Origin: Variovorax sp. DXTD-1 | Lineage (GTDB): Bacteria; Pseudomonadota; Gammaproteobacteria; Burkholderiales; Burkholderiaceae_C | Reading direction: 5' to 3' | DNA length: 64,000 nucleotides | Assembly (NCBI RefSeq): GCF_003984625.1 | Contig: NZ_RWKH01000016.1 | Coordinates: 79,727-143,726 of the forward strand | In this document: positions 35,119 through 43,656 of the stretch, one piece after another | Layout of the letters: every line of letters starts with the position of its first letter | How positions within the stretch are numbered: position 1 is the first letter of the stretch | Program-made: the position numbers and the translations under genes | The notes under the pieces: generated by a model | The model's input: the letters and a program-made list of their open reading frames with translations, nothing else | Databases searched by the model: none | What the model was told of the DNA's origin: nothing

Positions 35119-37002
35119 TTACTTGCCTTCAGCCACGGTCGTGCCGTCGGTCTTGGGCCGCCACACCGTGCCGATCGACACGGTCTTGAGCTTCTTCTTC
35201 TGGCCGTACCAGAAGTTCACGAGGCCGCGCGAGAAGAACACGGCGGAGAACATCGAGGTGACGATGCCGATGCAGTGCACCACCGCGAAACCGCGGATCG
35301 GGCCCGAGCCGAAGGCCAGCAAGGCGATGCCGGCGATCAGCGTGGTCACGTTGGAGTCGAGAATCGTGCCCCAGGCGCGGTCGTAGCCCGCATGGATGGC
35401 CGCCTGCGGCGAGGCGCCGTTGCGCAGCTCTTCACGCACGCGCTCGTTGATCAGCACGTTGGAGTCGATGGCCACGCCGATGGCCAACGCCATGGCCGCG
35501 ATGCCGGGCAGCGTGAGCGTGGCCTGCAGCATCGAGAGAATGGCCACCAGCAGCATCAGGTTGACGGCCAGCGCGATCGACGAGAACAGGCCGAACAGTG
35601 CGTAGTACGCGCACATGAACACCATGATCGCGAGGAAGCCGTACATCACGCTCTTGAAGCCTTTTTCGATGTTGTCGGCACCCAGCGTCGGACCGATGGT
35701 GCGTTCCTGGATGATTTCCATCGGCGCGGCCAGCGAGCCGGCGCGCAGCAGCAGCGCGAGGTCGGCGGCTTCGGACACGGTCATCGAGCCCGAGATCTGG
35801 AAGCGGTTGCCGAGCTCGCCGTTGATCGACGGGGCCGTGAGCACTTCGCCCTTGCCCTTTTCGAAGATCAGCATGGCCATGCGCTTCTTGTAGTTCTCGC
35901 GGCTCACGTCGCGCATGATGCGGCCGCCCTTGGCGTCCATGGTCAGGTCGACCTTGGGCTGGTTGGTCTGCTGGTCAAAGCCGGGCTGCGCGTCGGTGAG
36001 GTTTTCGCCGGTGACGAGCACCTGCTTCTTCACGATCACGGGGCGGCCGTTGCGTTCGAGAAACTTCTCGGAGCCGAAGGGCACCGGTCCGCCGCCCAGT
36101 TCAGCCGCGCGGCCTTCGGCGCTTTCGTCGACCAGGCGCATTTCGAGCGTGGCGGTGCGACCCAGGATGTCCTTGGCCTTGGCCGTGTCCTGCACGCCGG
36201 GCAACTGCACCACGATGCGGTCGAGGCCCTGCTGCTGGATGACCGGCTCGGCCACGCCGAGTTCGTTGATCCGGTTGTGCAGGGTGGTGATGTTCTGCTT
36301 CAGCGCCGCGTCCTGCAGCCGGCGCGCGGCTTCGGGCTTGATGGTGGCCGTAAGGCGCCAGTTGCTGCCGTCCTGCGTGTCGGTGGTTGCGAGGTCCGGG
36401 AACTGGTCCTGGATCAGTTGCTTGGCCGTTTGCAGCGCGGCCGCATCGCGGAACGAAACCTCGAGGGTCTGGCCATTGCGGCTCACCGAGGTGCCGCGAA
36501 TGCCCTTGTCGCGGAAGGTGGTGCGCAGGTCGCTCGCGAACGATTCGGCCTTCTTGTCGATGGCGCCCTTCATGTCGACCTGCAGCAGGAAGTCGACGCC
36601 GCCGCGCAGGTCGAGGCCGAGGTACATCGGGAACGCATGCAGCGACGCGAGCCAAGCCGGCGAACGCGAAACCAGGTTCAGCGCCACCACGTAGGGCGGG
36701 TCCGCCGGATCGGGCACCAGTGTGCGCTGCAATACATCGCGCGCCTTGAGCTGGTCGTCGGGCGTGGCGAAACGCGCGCGCAGCGAGGTGCCCTCGATCG
36801 CGAGCAAGTCGGGCGTGAGCCCGGCTGTTTTCAGCGCCTCCTCGACCCGGCTCTGGGTGGCTGCGTCGACCTTGACGGTCGACTTGGCCGCGGACACCTG
36901 CACGGCAGGCGCCTCGCCGAAGAAATTGGGCAGGGAATAGATCAACCCCACAAGCAGCACGATCACGATGATCGTGTACTTCCAGACCGGATAACGGTTC
37001 AT
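35119..37002 (-). CDS. secD: Protein translocase subunit SecD
   Basis: SecD is the large periplasmic-domain subunit of SecDF. The 627-residue protein has the N-terminal helix (WKYTIIVIVLLVGLIYSLP), the P1 domain with LGLDLRGGVDFLLQVD, and the membrane block with AMALAIGVAIDSNVLINERVREELRNG given in part. The start at 37002 (MNRYPVWK) is standard; an in-frame ATG at 37065 would add 21 basic residues. The order yajC-secD-secF is conserved. Confidence 0.97.
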   Translation of the reverse strand: MNRYPVWKYTIIVIVLLVGLIYSLPNFFGEAPAVQVSAAKSTVKVDAATQSRVEEALKTAGLTPDLLAIEGTSLRARFATPDDQLKARDVLQRTLVPDPADPPYVVALNLVSRSPAWLASLHAFPMYLGLDLRGGVDFLLQVDMKGAIDKKAESFASDLRTTFRDKGIRGTSVSRNGQTLEVSFRDAAALQTAKQLIQDQFPDLATTDTQDGSNWRLTATIKPEAARRLQDAALKQNITTLHNRINELGVAEPVIQQQGLDRIVVQLPGVQDTAKAKDILGRTATLEMRLVDESAEGRAAELGGGPVPFGSEKFLERNGRPVIVKKQVLVTGENLTDAQPGFDQQTNQPKVDLTMDAKGGRIMRDVSRENYKKRMAMLIFEKGKGEVLTAPSINGELGNRFQISGSMTVSEAADLALLLRAGSLAAPMEIIQERTIGPTLGADNIEKGFKSVMYGFLAIMVFMCAYYALFGLFSSIALAVNLMLLVAILSMLQATLTLPGIAAMALAIGVAIDSNVLINERVREELRNGASPQAAIHAGYDRAWGTILDSNVTTLIAGIALLAFGSGPIRGFAVVHCIGIVTSMFSAVFFSRGLVNFWYGQKKKLKTVSIGTVWRPKTDGTTVAEGK

Positions 37003-37086
37003 GAGAAAGCGCTTTTCAGAAACAGGAACACGGCGTGACTTGAGGCCCGGCGCCATAAAGCGCAAGACCCCGCCTCGCGTTTATTG

Positions 37087-37419
37087 CTACTTGACCGCGC
37101 CCTTGGGCAAGACCTGGACCACAGCGCTGCGCTGGATCTTGATCTCCACGCCATTGGCGATTTCAAGGCCGAGGTACTGGTCGCCGAGCGAGGTGATCTT
37201 GCCGAGCACGCCACCGGCCGTGGCCACTTCGTCGCCCTTGGCCAGCGCTTCGATCATGGCGCGGGCTTCTTTCTGGCGCTTCATTTGCGGACGGATCATC
37301 ACGAAATACAGCACCACGAACATCAGCACCAGGGGCAGCATGCTGCCGAGCGAAGACAACATGTCGCCACCGCCGGAAGCAGCGGGCGCGGTTTGGGCGA
37401 AAGCAGAGGAAATGAACAA
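37087..37419 (-). CDS. yajC: Sec translocase accessory protein YajC
   Basis: YajC is a small inner-membrane partner of SecDF. I set a TTG start at 37419, giving MFISSAFAQ and 110 residues, the usual YajC length; GGAG lies just upstream (GGAGACTCTC). The only upstream in-frame ATG, at 37521, would add 34 residues lacking family character. The hydrophobic segment LVLMFVVLYFVMIRPQMKR is followed by the conserved KGDEVATAGGVLGKI. Confidence 0.93.
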   Translation of the reverse strand: MFISSAFAQTAPAASGGGDMLSSLGSMLPLVLMFVVLYFVMIRPQMKRQKEARAMIEALAKGDEVATAGGVLGKITSLGDQYLGLEIANGVEIKIQRSAVVQVLPKGAVK

Positions 37420-37637
37420 GAGAGTCTCCAGCAGAGAGAAGAGGAATGTCAGAAGCGCGGAACGGGCCCGCGGTTCCGCAGCCCCGTGGAAAAGGCCGCG
37501 AGTCAGAGCGTGAAGCGGCATCGGCCGCGCACAGCAGCGGGCATTGTATTCGTGGCAATGCCCTGCTCCGCGCGCTTATCCGGCGCGCCGGGCAGGGCTT
37601 TCCAGGGCTTGGGGGGCGCGTCTGGCGCTATCTTTTC

Positions 37638-37671
37638 GGGAGCAAGGCGCAGCCGGAGGCCGGCTGCTCCC
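37638..37671. other. Hairpin downstream of the indolepyruvate oxidoreductase gene
   Basis: GGGAGCA and TGCTCCC enclose a nested CCGG-rich stem. The six-A run on the plus strand becomes a U-run before, not after, the hairpin when read with the gene, so this is not a standard intrinsic terminator. Confidence 0.35.
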
Positions 37672-37677
37672 AAAAAA

Positions 37678-40600
37678 TCAGGCCGCCGCGCGCTGCGCCG
37701 GCTGCGGGTTGCGCCACTTGGCGAGCAACTCGCTCCAGCGGGTGCGGGCAGCGGCGAGGTTGCGCTCCTTCACGTGGCCGTAGCCGCGGATCTGCTCGGG
37801 CAGGCTCGCAATCTCCAGCGCCAGGGCGTGGTTCTCGGCGCGCAGCCCGGAAATCACCTCTTCGAGGCTCGCGCGGTATTCGCCGATAAGGGCGCGCTCG
37901 GTCTTGCGCTCTTCGGTGCGCCCGAAGATGTCCAAAGCCGTGCCGCGCAGGCCCTTGAGCCGGGCCAGCAGCCTGAAGCCGGAGAGCATCCAGGGGCCGA
38001 ACTTCTGCTTCTGCAGTTCGCCCTTGGCGTTCTTCTTCGCAATGATGGGCGGCGCGAGGTGGTAGTTGAGCTTGAAATCCTTGCCCATCTCGCCCTCGAA
38101 CATGCCTTCGACGCGGTCGAGAAAGCTGCGGTCGGTATGCAGGCGCGCAACTTCGTACTCGTCCTTGTACGCCATGAGCTTGAACAGGTAGCGGGCGACC
38201 GTCTCGGTCAATGCGGTCTTGCCCAACGCCGATTCAGCCTGCTGCACCTTGCCCAGGAACTGCCGGTATTCGTCGGCGTAAGCCGCGTTCTGGTAGCCCG
38301 TGAGAAATTCGGCCCGGCGCGCCACCAGGCTTTCGACGGTTTCGCGCTTCTTGAATTCGATCACCTGGCCAGGGCTCACGCGCTTTTGCAGCGCGGCCGG
38401 GTTGGCGGCTGCCTGGCGGCCCCATGCGAAGGCGGTCTTGTTGTTCTCGATCGCCACGGCGTTGAGCTCGATGGCGCGCATCAGCGATTCGAGCGCCAGC
38501 GGGATCCAGCCCTTTTGCCAGGCAAAGCCCAAAAGCATCGGATTGGCGTAGAGGCTGTCGCCCATCAGCGTGGTGGCGGCGGCATCGGCGTCGAAGGTGC
38601 CGAGGCCATCGACGCCCACGGCGCGCGCGATCTCGTTCGCGCAGTCGTCCTGCGGATTCACCCAGTTGGCATTGCGCACGAAGGCGGCCGTGGGCGTGCT
38701 GTGCGTGTTGAGCGCCACATGCGTGCGCCCTTCGCGCATGCGCGCCAGGGTTTCGGCGTTGACGGCTACCAGCGGATCGGCCGCCAGAATGAGATCGGCC
38801 GCGGCGGTGCCGACGCGCGTGGTGCGAATCGCGTCCTGCGATTCGCCAATGAGCGCATGGCTCCAGGTGGCGCCGCCCTTTTGCGCGAGGCCGGCCGCGT
38901 CCTGCGTGACGATGCCCTTGCCCTCGATGTGCGCCGCCATGCCCAGCAGCTGGCCGATGGTGATGACGCCCGTGCCGCCGACGCCGGCCACCACGATGCC
39001 CCACACCTGGCCCTGCGCCAGCACCGGCACCGCCGGCTCGGGCAGCGGACCGAGTTCGAGCGGCGTATCGGCCTTGTTCTTCGTCTTCTTCTTGAGCTGC
39101 CCGCCTGCGACCGTGACGAAGCTGGGGCAGAAGCCCTTGAGGCAGCTCATGTCCTTGTTGCAGCTGCTCTGGTTGATGGTGCGCTTGCGGCCGAATTCGG
39201 TTTCGAGCGGCTCGACCGACAGGCAGTTGCTTTTCACGCTGCAGTCGCCGCAGCCTTCGCAGACCAGGTCGTTGATGACCACGCGCTTGGCCGGATCGAC
39301 GGCCGTGCCCCGCTTGCGGCGGCGGCGCTTCTCGGTGGCGCAGGTCTGGTCGTAGATGATGGCCGTGGTGCCGGCAATCTCGCGGAACTCGCGCTGGATC
39401 TCGTCGAGTAGGTCGCGGTGCTTCACCGCCACATGGTCGCCGGGGATGGTCACGCCCTCGTACTTCTCGGGCTCGTCGGTCACGATGACGACCTTCTTCG
39501 CGCCTTCGGCATGCAGGCTTTCGGCAATCTGCAGCACCGAATGGCCCTCGGGCCGCTCGCCGACCTGCTGGCCGCCGGTCATGGCCACCGCGTCGTTGTA
39601 GAGAATCTTGTAGGTGATGTTCACGCCGGCCGCGATGCTCTGGCGGATGGCGAGCAGGCCGCTGTGGAAATACGTGCCGTCGCCCAGGTTCGCGAAGATG
39701 TGCTGGTCGGTGGTGAAGGGCTGCTGGCCCACCCACGGCACGCCCTCGCCGCCCATCTGCGTGAAGCCGATGGTGGAGCGGTCCATCCAGGTCGCCATGA
39801 AGTGGCAGCCGATGCCGCCCATGGCGCGCGAGCCTTCAGGCACCACGGTGCTGGTGTTGTGCGGGCAACCCGAGCAGAACCACGGCTGGCGGTCGGCGCC
39901 CTGAACGCCGCCCACCTTGAGCACTTCCATCGAGCGCTCCTTGGCTTCGAGGATGGCGATCTGCGCATCGATGCGCGCATGCATGTCGGCGCCGGCCTGT
40001 TCCAGGATGCCTAGCTTGCGCAGGCGCTGCGCAATGGCCTTGGCGATGAGCGCCGGGTTCAGGTCGGCGTTGGCGCGCAGCAGCGTGTTGGCGGTGGGGT
40101 TGGGCATGGCCCATTCGCCGCCGGAGAAATCGCCGTCGAGCTCATTGAACTTGCCGAGCACGGTGGGCCGCACGTCGGCGCGCCAGTTGTAGAGCTCTTC
40201 CTTCAACTGGTATTCGATGACCTGGCGCTTTTCTTCCACCACCAGAATTTCCTGCAGGCCGGTGGCAAAGTCGCGCGTGAGCTGCGCTTCCAGCGGCCAC
40301 ACCACGCCCACCTTGTGCAGCCGGATGCCCAGCTGGCGGCAGGTGGCGTCGTCCAGGCCCAGGTCGATCAGGGCCTGGCGGGTGTCGTTGTAGGCCTTGC
40401 CGCTGGCCATGATGCCGAAGCGGTCGTTCGGGCCCTCGATCACGTTGTGGTTCAGCCGGTTGGCGCGGATGTAGGCCAGCGCGGCATACCACTTGTAGTG
40501 CATGAGGCGCGCTTCCTGCTCCAGCGCATGGTCGGGCCAGCGGATGTGCAGGCCGCCGGGCGGCATCTGGAAATCGGTGGGAATGACGATCTCGACCCGG

Positions 40601-41286
40601 TCCGGGTCGATCATGGCCGTGGAACTCGACTCGACGATTTCCTGGATCGTCTTCATGCCCGACCAGATGCCCGAGAAGCGGCTCATCGCGAAGGCGTGAA
40701 TGCCCAGGTCCAGAATTTCTTGCACGTTGGCCGGAAAGAACACCGGCGTGCCGCAGGCCTTGAAGATGTGATCGCTCTGGTGCGCGGCCGTGCTGCTCTT
40801 GGAAATGTGGTCGTCGCCCGCCACCGCGATCACGCCGCCCCATTCGGTGGTGCCCGCCATGTTGGCGTGCTTGAAGACGTCGGAGCAGCGGTCCACGCCC
40901 GGGCCCTTGCCGTACCAGATGCCGAAGACGCCGTCGAACTTGTTGGTACCCGCGGGCGAAAAGCCCAGCTGCTGGGTGCCCCATAGCGCCGTGGCGGCGA
41001 GCTCTTCGTTCACGCCCGGCTGGAAGACGATGTTCTGTTCCTTCAGGAACTTGCTGGCCTTCCATAGCGCCTGGTCGTAGCCGCCGAGCGGAGAGCCGCG
41101 GTAACCGCTGATGAAGCCCGCGGTGTTCTTGCCGGCCTGCTTGTCGCGCAGGCGCTGCAGCATGGGCAGCTTGACCAGCGCCTGCACCCCGCTCATGAAG
41201 GCCCGCCCGTAGTCGAGGCTGTATTTGTCGTCAAGCGTGACCGTCTCGAGGGCCTTGCGAATGTGCTCGGGCAGCGGTGCGTTCAT
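37678..41286 (-). CDS. Fused indolepyruvate:ferredoxin oxidoreductase
   Basis: This 1202-residue TPP/Fe-S enzyme oxidatively decarboxylates aryl (and perhaps branched) 2-oxo acids to acyl-CoA. The alpha-type TPP domains fill the N-terminal 650 residues (FISGYRGSPLGGYD at the start, GGIGCHFMATWMDRS and GDGTYFHSGL later). A cysteine cluster CEGCGDCSVKSNC marks the 4Fe-4S region. The gamma/IorB-type domain starts near residue 765 with GVGGTGVITIGQLLG, and a C-terminal extension completes the betaproteobacterial fused form. The start at 41286 fits (MNAPLPEHIRKALE). It is divergent from an Lrp regulator that probably controls it. Confidence 0.92.
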   Translation of the reverse strand: MNAPLPEHIRKALETVTLDDKYSLDYGRAFMSGVQALVKLPMLQRLRDKQAGKNTAGFISGYRGSPLGGYDQALWKASKFLKEQNIVFQPGVNEELAATALWGTQQLGFSPAGTNKFDGVFGIWYGKGPGVDRCSDVFKHANMAGTTEWGGVIAVAGDDHISKSSTAAHQSDHIFKACGTPVFFPANVQEILDLGIHAFAMSRFSGIWSGMKTIQEIVESSSTAMIDPDRVEIVIPTDFQMPPGGLHIRWPDHALEQEARLMHYKWYAALAYIRANRLNHNVIEGPNDRFGIMASGKAYNDTRQALIDLGLDDATCRQLGIRLHKVGVVWPLEAQLTRDFATGLQEILVVEEKRQVIEYQLKEELYNWRADVRPTVLGKFNELDGDFSGGEWAMPNPTANTLLRANADLNPALIAKAIAQRLRKLGILEQAGADMHARIDAQIAILEAKERSMEVLKVGGVQGADRQPWFCSGCPHNTSTVVPEGSRAMGGIGCHFMATWMDRSTIGFTQMGGEGVPWVGQQPFTTDQHIFANLGDGTYFHSGLLAIRQSIAAGVNITYKILYNDAVAMTGGQQVGERPEGHSVLQIAESLHAEGAKKVVIVTDEPEKYEGVTIPGDHVAVKHRDLLDEIQREFREIAGTTAIIYDQTCATEKRRRRKRGTAVDPAKRVVINDLVCEGCGDCSVKSNCLSVEPLETEFGRKRTINQSSCNKDMSCLKGFCPSFVTVAGGQLKKKTKNKADTPLELGPLPEPAVPVLAQGQVWGIVVAGVGGTGVITIGQLLGMAAHIEGKGIVTQDAAGLAQKGGATWSHALIGESQDAIRTTRVGTAAADLILAADPLVAVNAETLARMREGRTHVALNTHSTPTAAFVRNANWVNPQDDCANEIARAVGVDGLGTFDADAAATTLMGDSLYANPMLLGFAWQKGWIPLALESLMRAIELNAVAIENNKTAFAWGRQAAANPAALQKRVSPGQVIEFKKRETVESLVARRAEFLTGYQNAAYADEYRQFLGKVQQAESALGKTALTETVARYLFKLMAYKDEYEVARLHTDRSFLDRVEGMFEGEMGKDFKLNYHLAPPIIAKKNAKGELQKQKFGPWMLSGFRLLARLKGLRGTALDIFGRTEERKTERALIGEYRASLEEVISGLRAENHALALEIASLPEQIRGYGHVKERNLAAARTRWSELLAKWRNPQPAQRAAA

Positions 41287-41465
41287 GTTTGTCTGTCTCC
41301 GTGTGGCAGGGCCTTGTGGGCCTGGCTGATGGGTGTGGGTCTGTGCCCGGGTCGGGCGCGAGCCCATGATCACGCAAAGTGTATGCCGGGGTGCGCGACA
41401 GGTGTTTGCGTTCTGTGCTCCAAAAAACCGGCTTCCAGAAAGAATCTTGCTTAATATCGCCATCC

Positions 41466-41942
41466 ATGGAAAGCATTGACAAGTTCGATCTCTCAATCCT
41501 GCAAGAACTGCAGGCCGATGGCCGCCTGACGAATGCCGAGCTTGCGCAGCGCGTGGGGCTCTCGGCCGCGCCCTGCTGGCGGCGGGTGCGCGCGCTGGAA
41601 GAAGCCGGCTTCATCAAGGGTTATCACGCCGAGATCGACCGCCACAAGATCGGGCTGGGCGTGCTCGCGTTCGTGCGCGTGGACACCGAACGCGTCACCA
41701 ACGACGCCACTCAAAAACTGGAGGACGCGATCCGCAAGCTGCCCGAGGTGGTGGCCTGCCACTACATCAGCGGCACCGGCACCTTCGAGCTGCAGGTGGT
41801 GGCGCAAGACCTGGACAGCTTCTCGGCCTTCGCGCGCCAGCACCTCATGAACCTGCCCAACGTGAAAGACCTGCACACCAGCTTTTCGCTGGGCGAGGTG
41901 AAGGCGAGCAGCGCATTGCCGCTCGGGCACCTGGCACGCTAG
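41466..41942 (+). CDS. Lrp/AsnC-family regulator
   Basis: This 158-residue protein has an HTH at residues 4-50 (FDLSILQELQADGRLTNAEL then LSAAPCWRRVRALE). The RAM domain follows, with VVACHYISGTGTFELQVVA. It is divergent from the indolepyruvate oxidoreductase across 179 bp, so it probably senses an aromatic or branched amino acid and controls that gene. It lies 78 bp before the amino-acid ABC receptor gene, a possible second target. Confidence 0.92.
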   Translation: MESIDKFDLSILQELQADGRLTNAELAQRVGLSAAPCWRRVRALEEAGFIKGYHAEIDRHKIGLGVLAFVRVDTERVTNDATQKLEDAIRKLPEVVACHYISGTGTFELQVVAQDLDSFSAFARQHLMNLPNVKDLHTSFSLGEVKASSALPLGHLAR

Positions 41943-42020
41943 CTGCAACCTAGAATTCCCGCCCACCCTGGATACATACACATCCCGCCAGCCGGCGGAA
42001 CAAGAGGAAGAGGACTCCGC

Positions 42021-42785
42021 ATGAACTCCATCCGCCGCGCTCTGGCGCTAGGCCTTGCCGCCGCCACGCTCTCCTTCGGCGCACAGGCGCAAGCCCAGAA
42101 CCGCGAACTTACCGTGGCCTCCAGCGCCACCTACGCGCCCTTCGCCTTCGAGAACAAGGACAAGCAGATCGTCGGTTTCGACATCGACATCATCAACGCC
42201 ATCGCCAAGCAGCAAGGCCTGAAGATCAAGGTCGTCAACACGCCCTTCACCGGCATCTTCGGCGCGCTCAACAACGGCGACGTCGACCTCGTGATTTCGG
42301 GCGTCACCATCAACGAAAAGCGCAAGCAGAGCTACGACTTCACGCCGCCCTACTTCGCGGCGCGCCAGCTCATTGCACTGCCGAAGAGCAGCACGGTCGC
42401 CTCGCTGAAGGATCTTGCCGGCAAGAAGATCGCCGTGGTGAGCGCCTCCACCGCCGACGACATCGCCTCGCGCGAGTTCGGCAAGACCAACCCCAACATC
42501 CGCCGGTTCGAGAGCACGCCGCTCATCATTTCCGAGCTCGCGGGCGGCGGTGTCGACGCCGCGATGGGCGACAACGGCGTGATCGCCTACCGCGTGGCGC
42601 AACACCCCGAACTGAAGACCCTCGACGACAAGTCCTTCCCCGAAGAAGGCTTCGGCATCGTCGTGAAGAAGGGCGACAAGGCGCTGCTCGACAAGCTCAC
42701 CGCCGGCCTCGCCGCGGTTCGCGCCGATGGCAGCTACGCCACGATCTACAAGAAGTGGTTCAACAAGGACCCGAACGCCCGATGA
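42021..42785 (+). CDS. Amino-acid ABC transporter substrate-binding protein
   Basis: This 254-residue periplasmic receptor is of SBP family 3. The signal peptide is cut after AQA (about residue 26). Family motifs seen are SSATYAPFAFENKD, VGFDIDIINAIAK and LNNGDVDLVISGVTIN, with the ligand-gripping R/D positions in the usual region. A GAGGAAGAGGA stretch precedes the ATG. It likely binds a polar amino acid such as glutamine or arginine; exact specificity cannot be read. Confidence 0.92.
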   Translation: MNSIRRALALGLAAATLSFGAQAQAQNRELTVASSATYAPFAFENKDKQIVGFDIDIINAIAKQQGLKIKVVNTPFTGIFGALNNGDVDLVISGVTINEKRKQSYDFTPPYFAARQLIALPKSSTVASLKDLAGKKIAVVSASTADDIASREFGKTNPNIRRFESTPLIISELAGGGVDAAMGDNGVIAYRVAQHPELKTLDDKSFPEEGFGIVVKKGDKALLDKLTAGLAAVRADGSYATIYKKWFNKDPNAR

Positions 42786-42823
42786 GCAGCAGCACCTCCG
42801 GCCCGGGCGCAAGAAAGCACTAG

Positions 42824-43594
42824 ATGGAACAGCCGATCCTGTTGTTCGGATGGTTCCGCTGGGACATCCTGGTCGAGTACAGCGACCTGTTCTGGCAAGG
42901 CGCCTGGATGACGCTGCGCATGACGGTGGTGTGCGTGCTGCTGGGTTCGAGCTGGGGCCTGTGCCTTGCGCTCGCGCGGCTCGCCCAGCCGCGCCATGCG
43001 CCGTGGACCTGGATTGCGCGGTTCTTCCTGCGCTGGCCGGCCACGGTGTACGTGAGCTTCTTCCGCGGCACGCCGCTTTTCGTGCAGATCCTGCTGATTC
43101 ACTTCGCGGTGATGCCGGTGTTCATCCACCCCAGCACGGGCCTGCTGATCGACGGCGACCTGGCGCGCACGCTCAAGCAAGAGCACGGCGCGCTCATTTC
43201 GGGCGTGGTGGCGCTCACGCTCAATTCGGCGGCGTACATCTCGGAGGTGTTCCGCGCCGGCATCCAATCGATCTCGCGCGGACAGTTCGACGCCGGCCGG
43301 TCGATCGGCTTCACGCCCATGCAGGTCATGCGCTATGTGGTGCTGCCGCAGGCCTTCCGCCGCATGCTGCCGCCGCTGGGCAACAACGCCATCGCGCTGC
43401 TGAAGGACACCTCGCTGGTCTCGGCCATCGGGCTGGCCGAGCTGGCCTACGCCGCGCGCACCGTGGCGGGCGCCTATGCGCGCTATTGGGAGCCATATCT
43501 CGCGATTTCGGTGGTGTACTGGGTGATGACGCTCGTGCTCACCACGATGCTGCGGCGGCTCGAACACCGCCTGGCGCGCAGCGACAGAGGCTAG
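42824..43594 (+). CDS. Amino-acid ABC transporter permease (HisM/GlnP type)
   Basis: This 256-residue inner-membrane permease has an N-terminal amphipathic entry (DILVEYSDLFWQGAWMTLRMT) and about five helices. The EAA loop reads GRSIGFTPMQVMRYVVLPQAFRRMLPPLGNN. It forms a pair with the receptor 38 bp upstream. No ATPase gene follows, so the ATP-binding subunit must be supplied from elsewhere. Confidence 0.92.
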   Translation: MEQPILLFGWFRWDILVEYSDLFWQGAWMTLRMTVVCVLLGSSWGLCLALARLAQPRHAPWTWIARFFLRWPATVYVSFFRGTPLFVQILLIHFAVMPVFIHPSTGLLIDGDLARTLKQEHGALISGVVALTLNSAAYISEVFRAGIQSISRGQFDAGRSIGFTPMQVMRYVVLPQAFRRMLPPLGNNAIALLKDTSLVSAIGLAELAYAARTVAGAYARYWEPYLAISVVYWVMTLVLTTMLRRLEHRLARSDRG

Positions 43595-43603
43595 ACCGTT
43601 CCG

Positions 43604-43631
43604 GAGACCGGCCGGTTTTCCGACCGGTCTC
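43604..43631. other. Hairpin between the ABC permease and the MFS gene
   Basis: GAGACCGG (43604-43611) and CCGGTCTC (43624-43631) form an 8-bp stem in the 62-bp gap, with a nested ACCGGCCGGT palindrome. No U-run follows. It may be a weak terminator or an operator for the MFS gene. Confidence 0.35.
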
Positions 43632-43656
43632 GACGGCATCGGCACAATTGGGCCAC

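Noticed and set aside
37638..37671. Hairpin as an intrinsic terminator for the indolepyruvate oxidoreductase
   Set aside because: The stem is good, but the U-run precedes the hairpin in the gene's direction, so it lacks the terminator layout.
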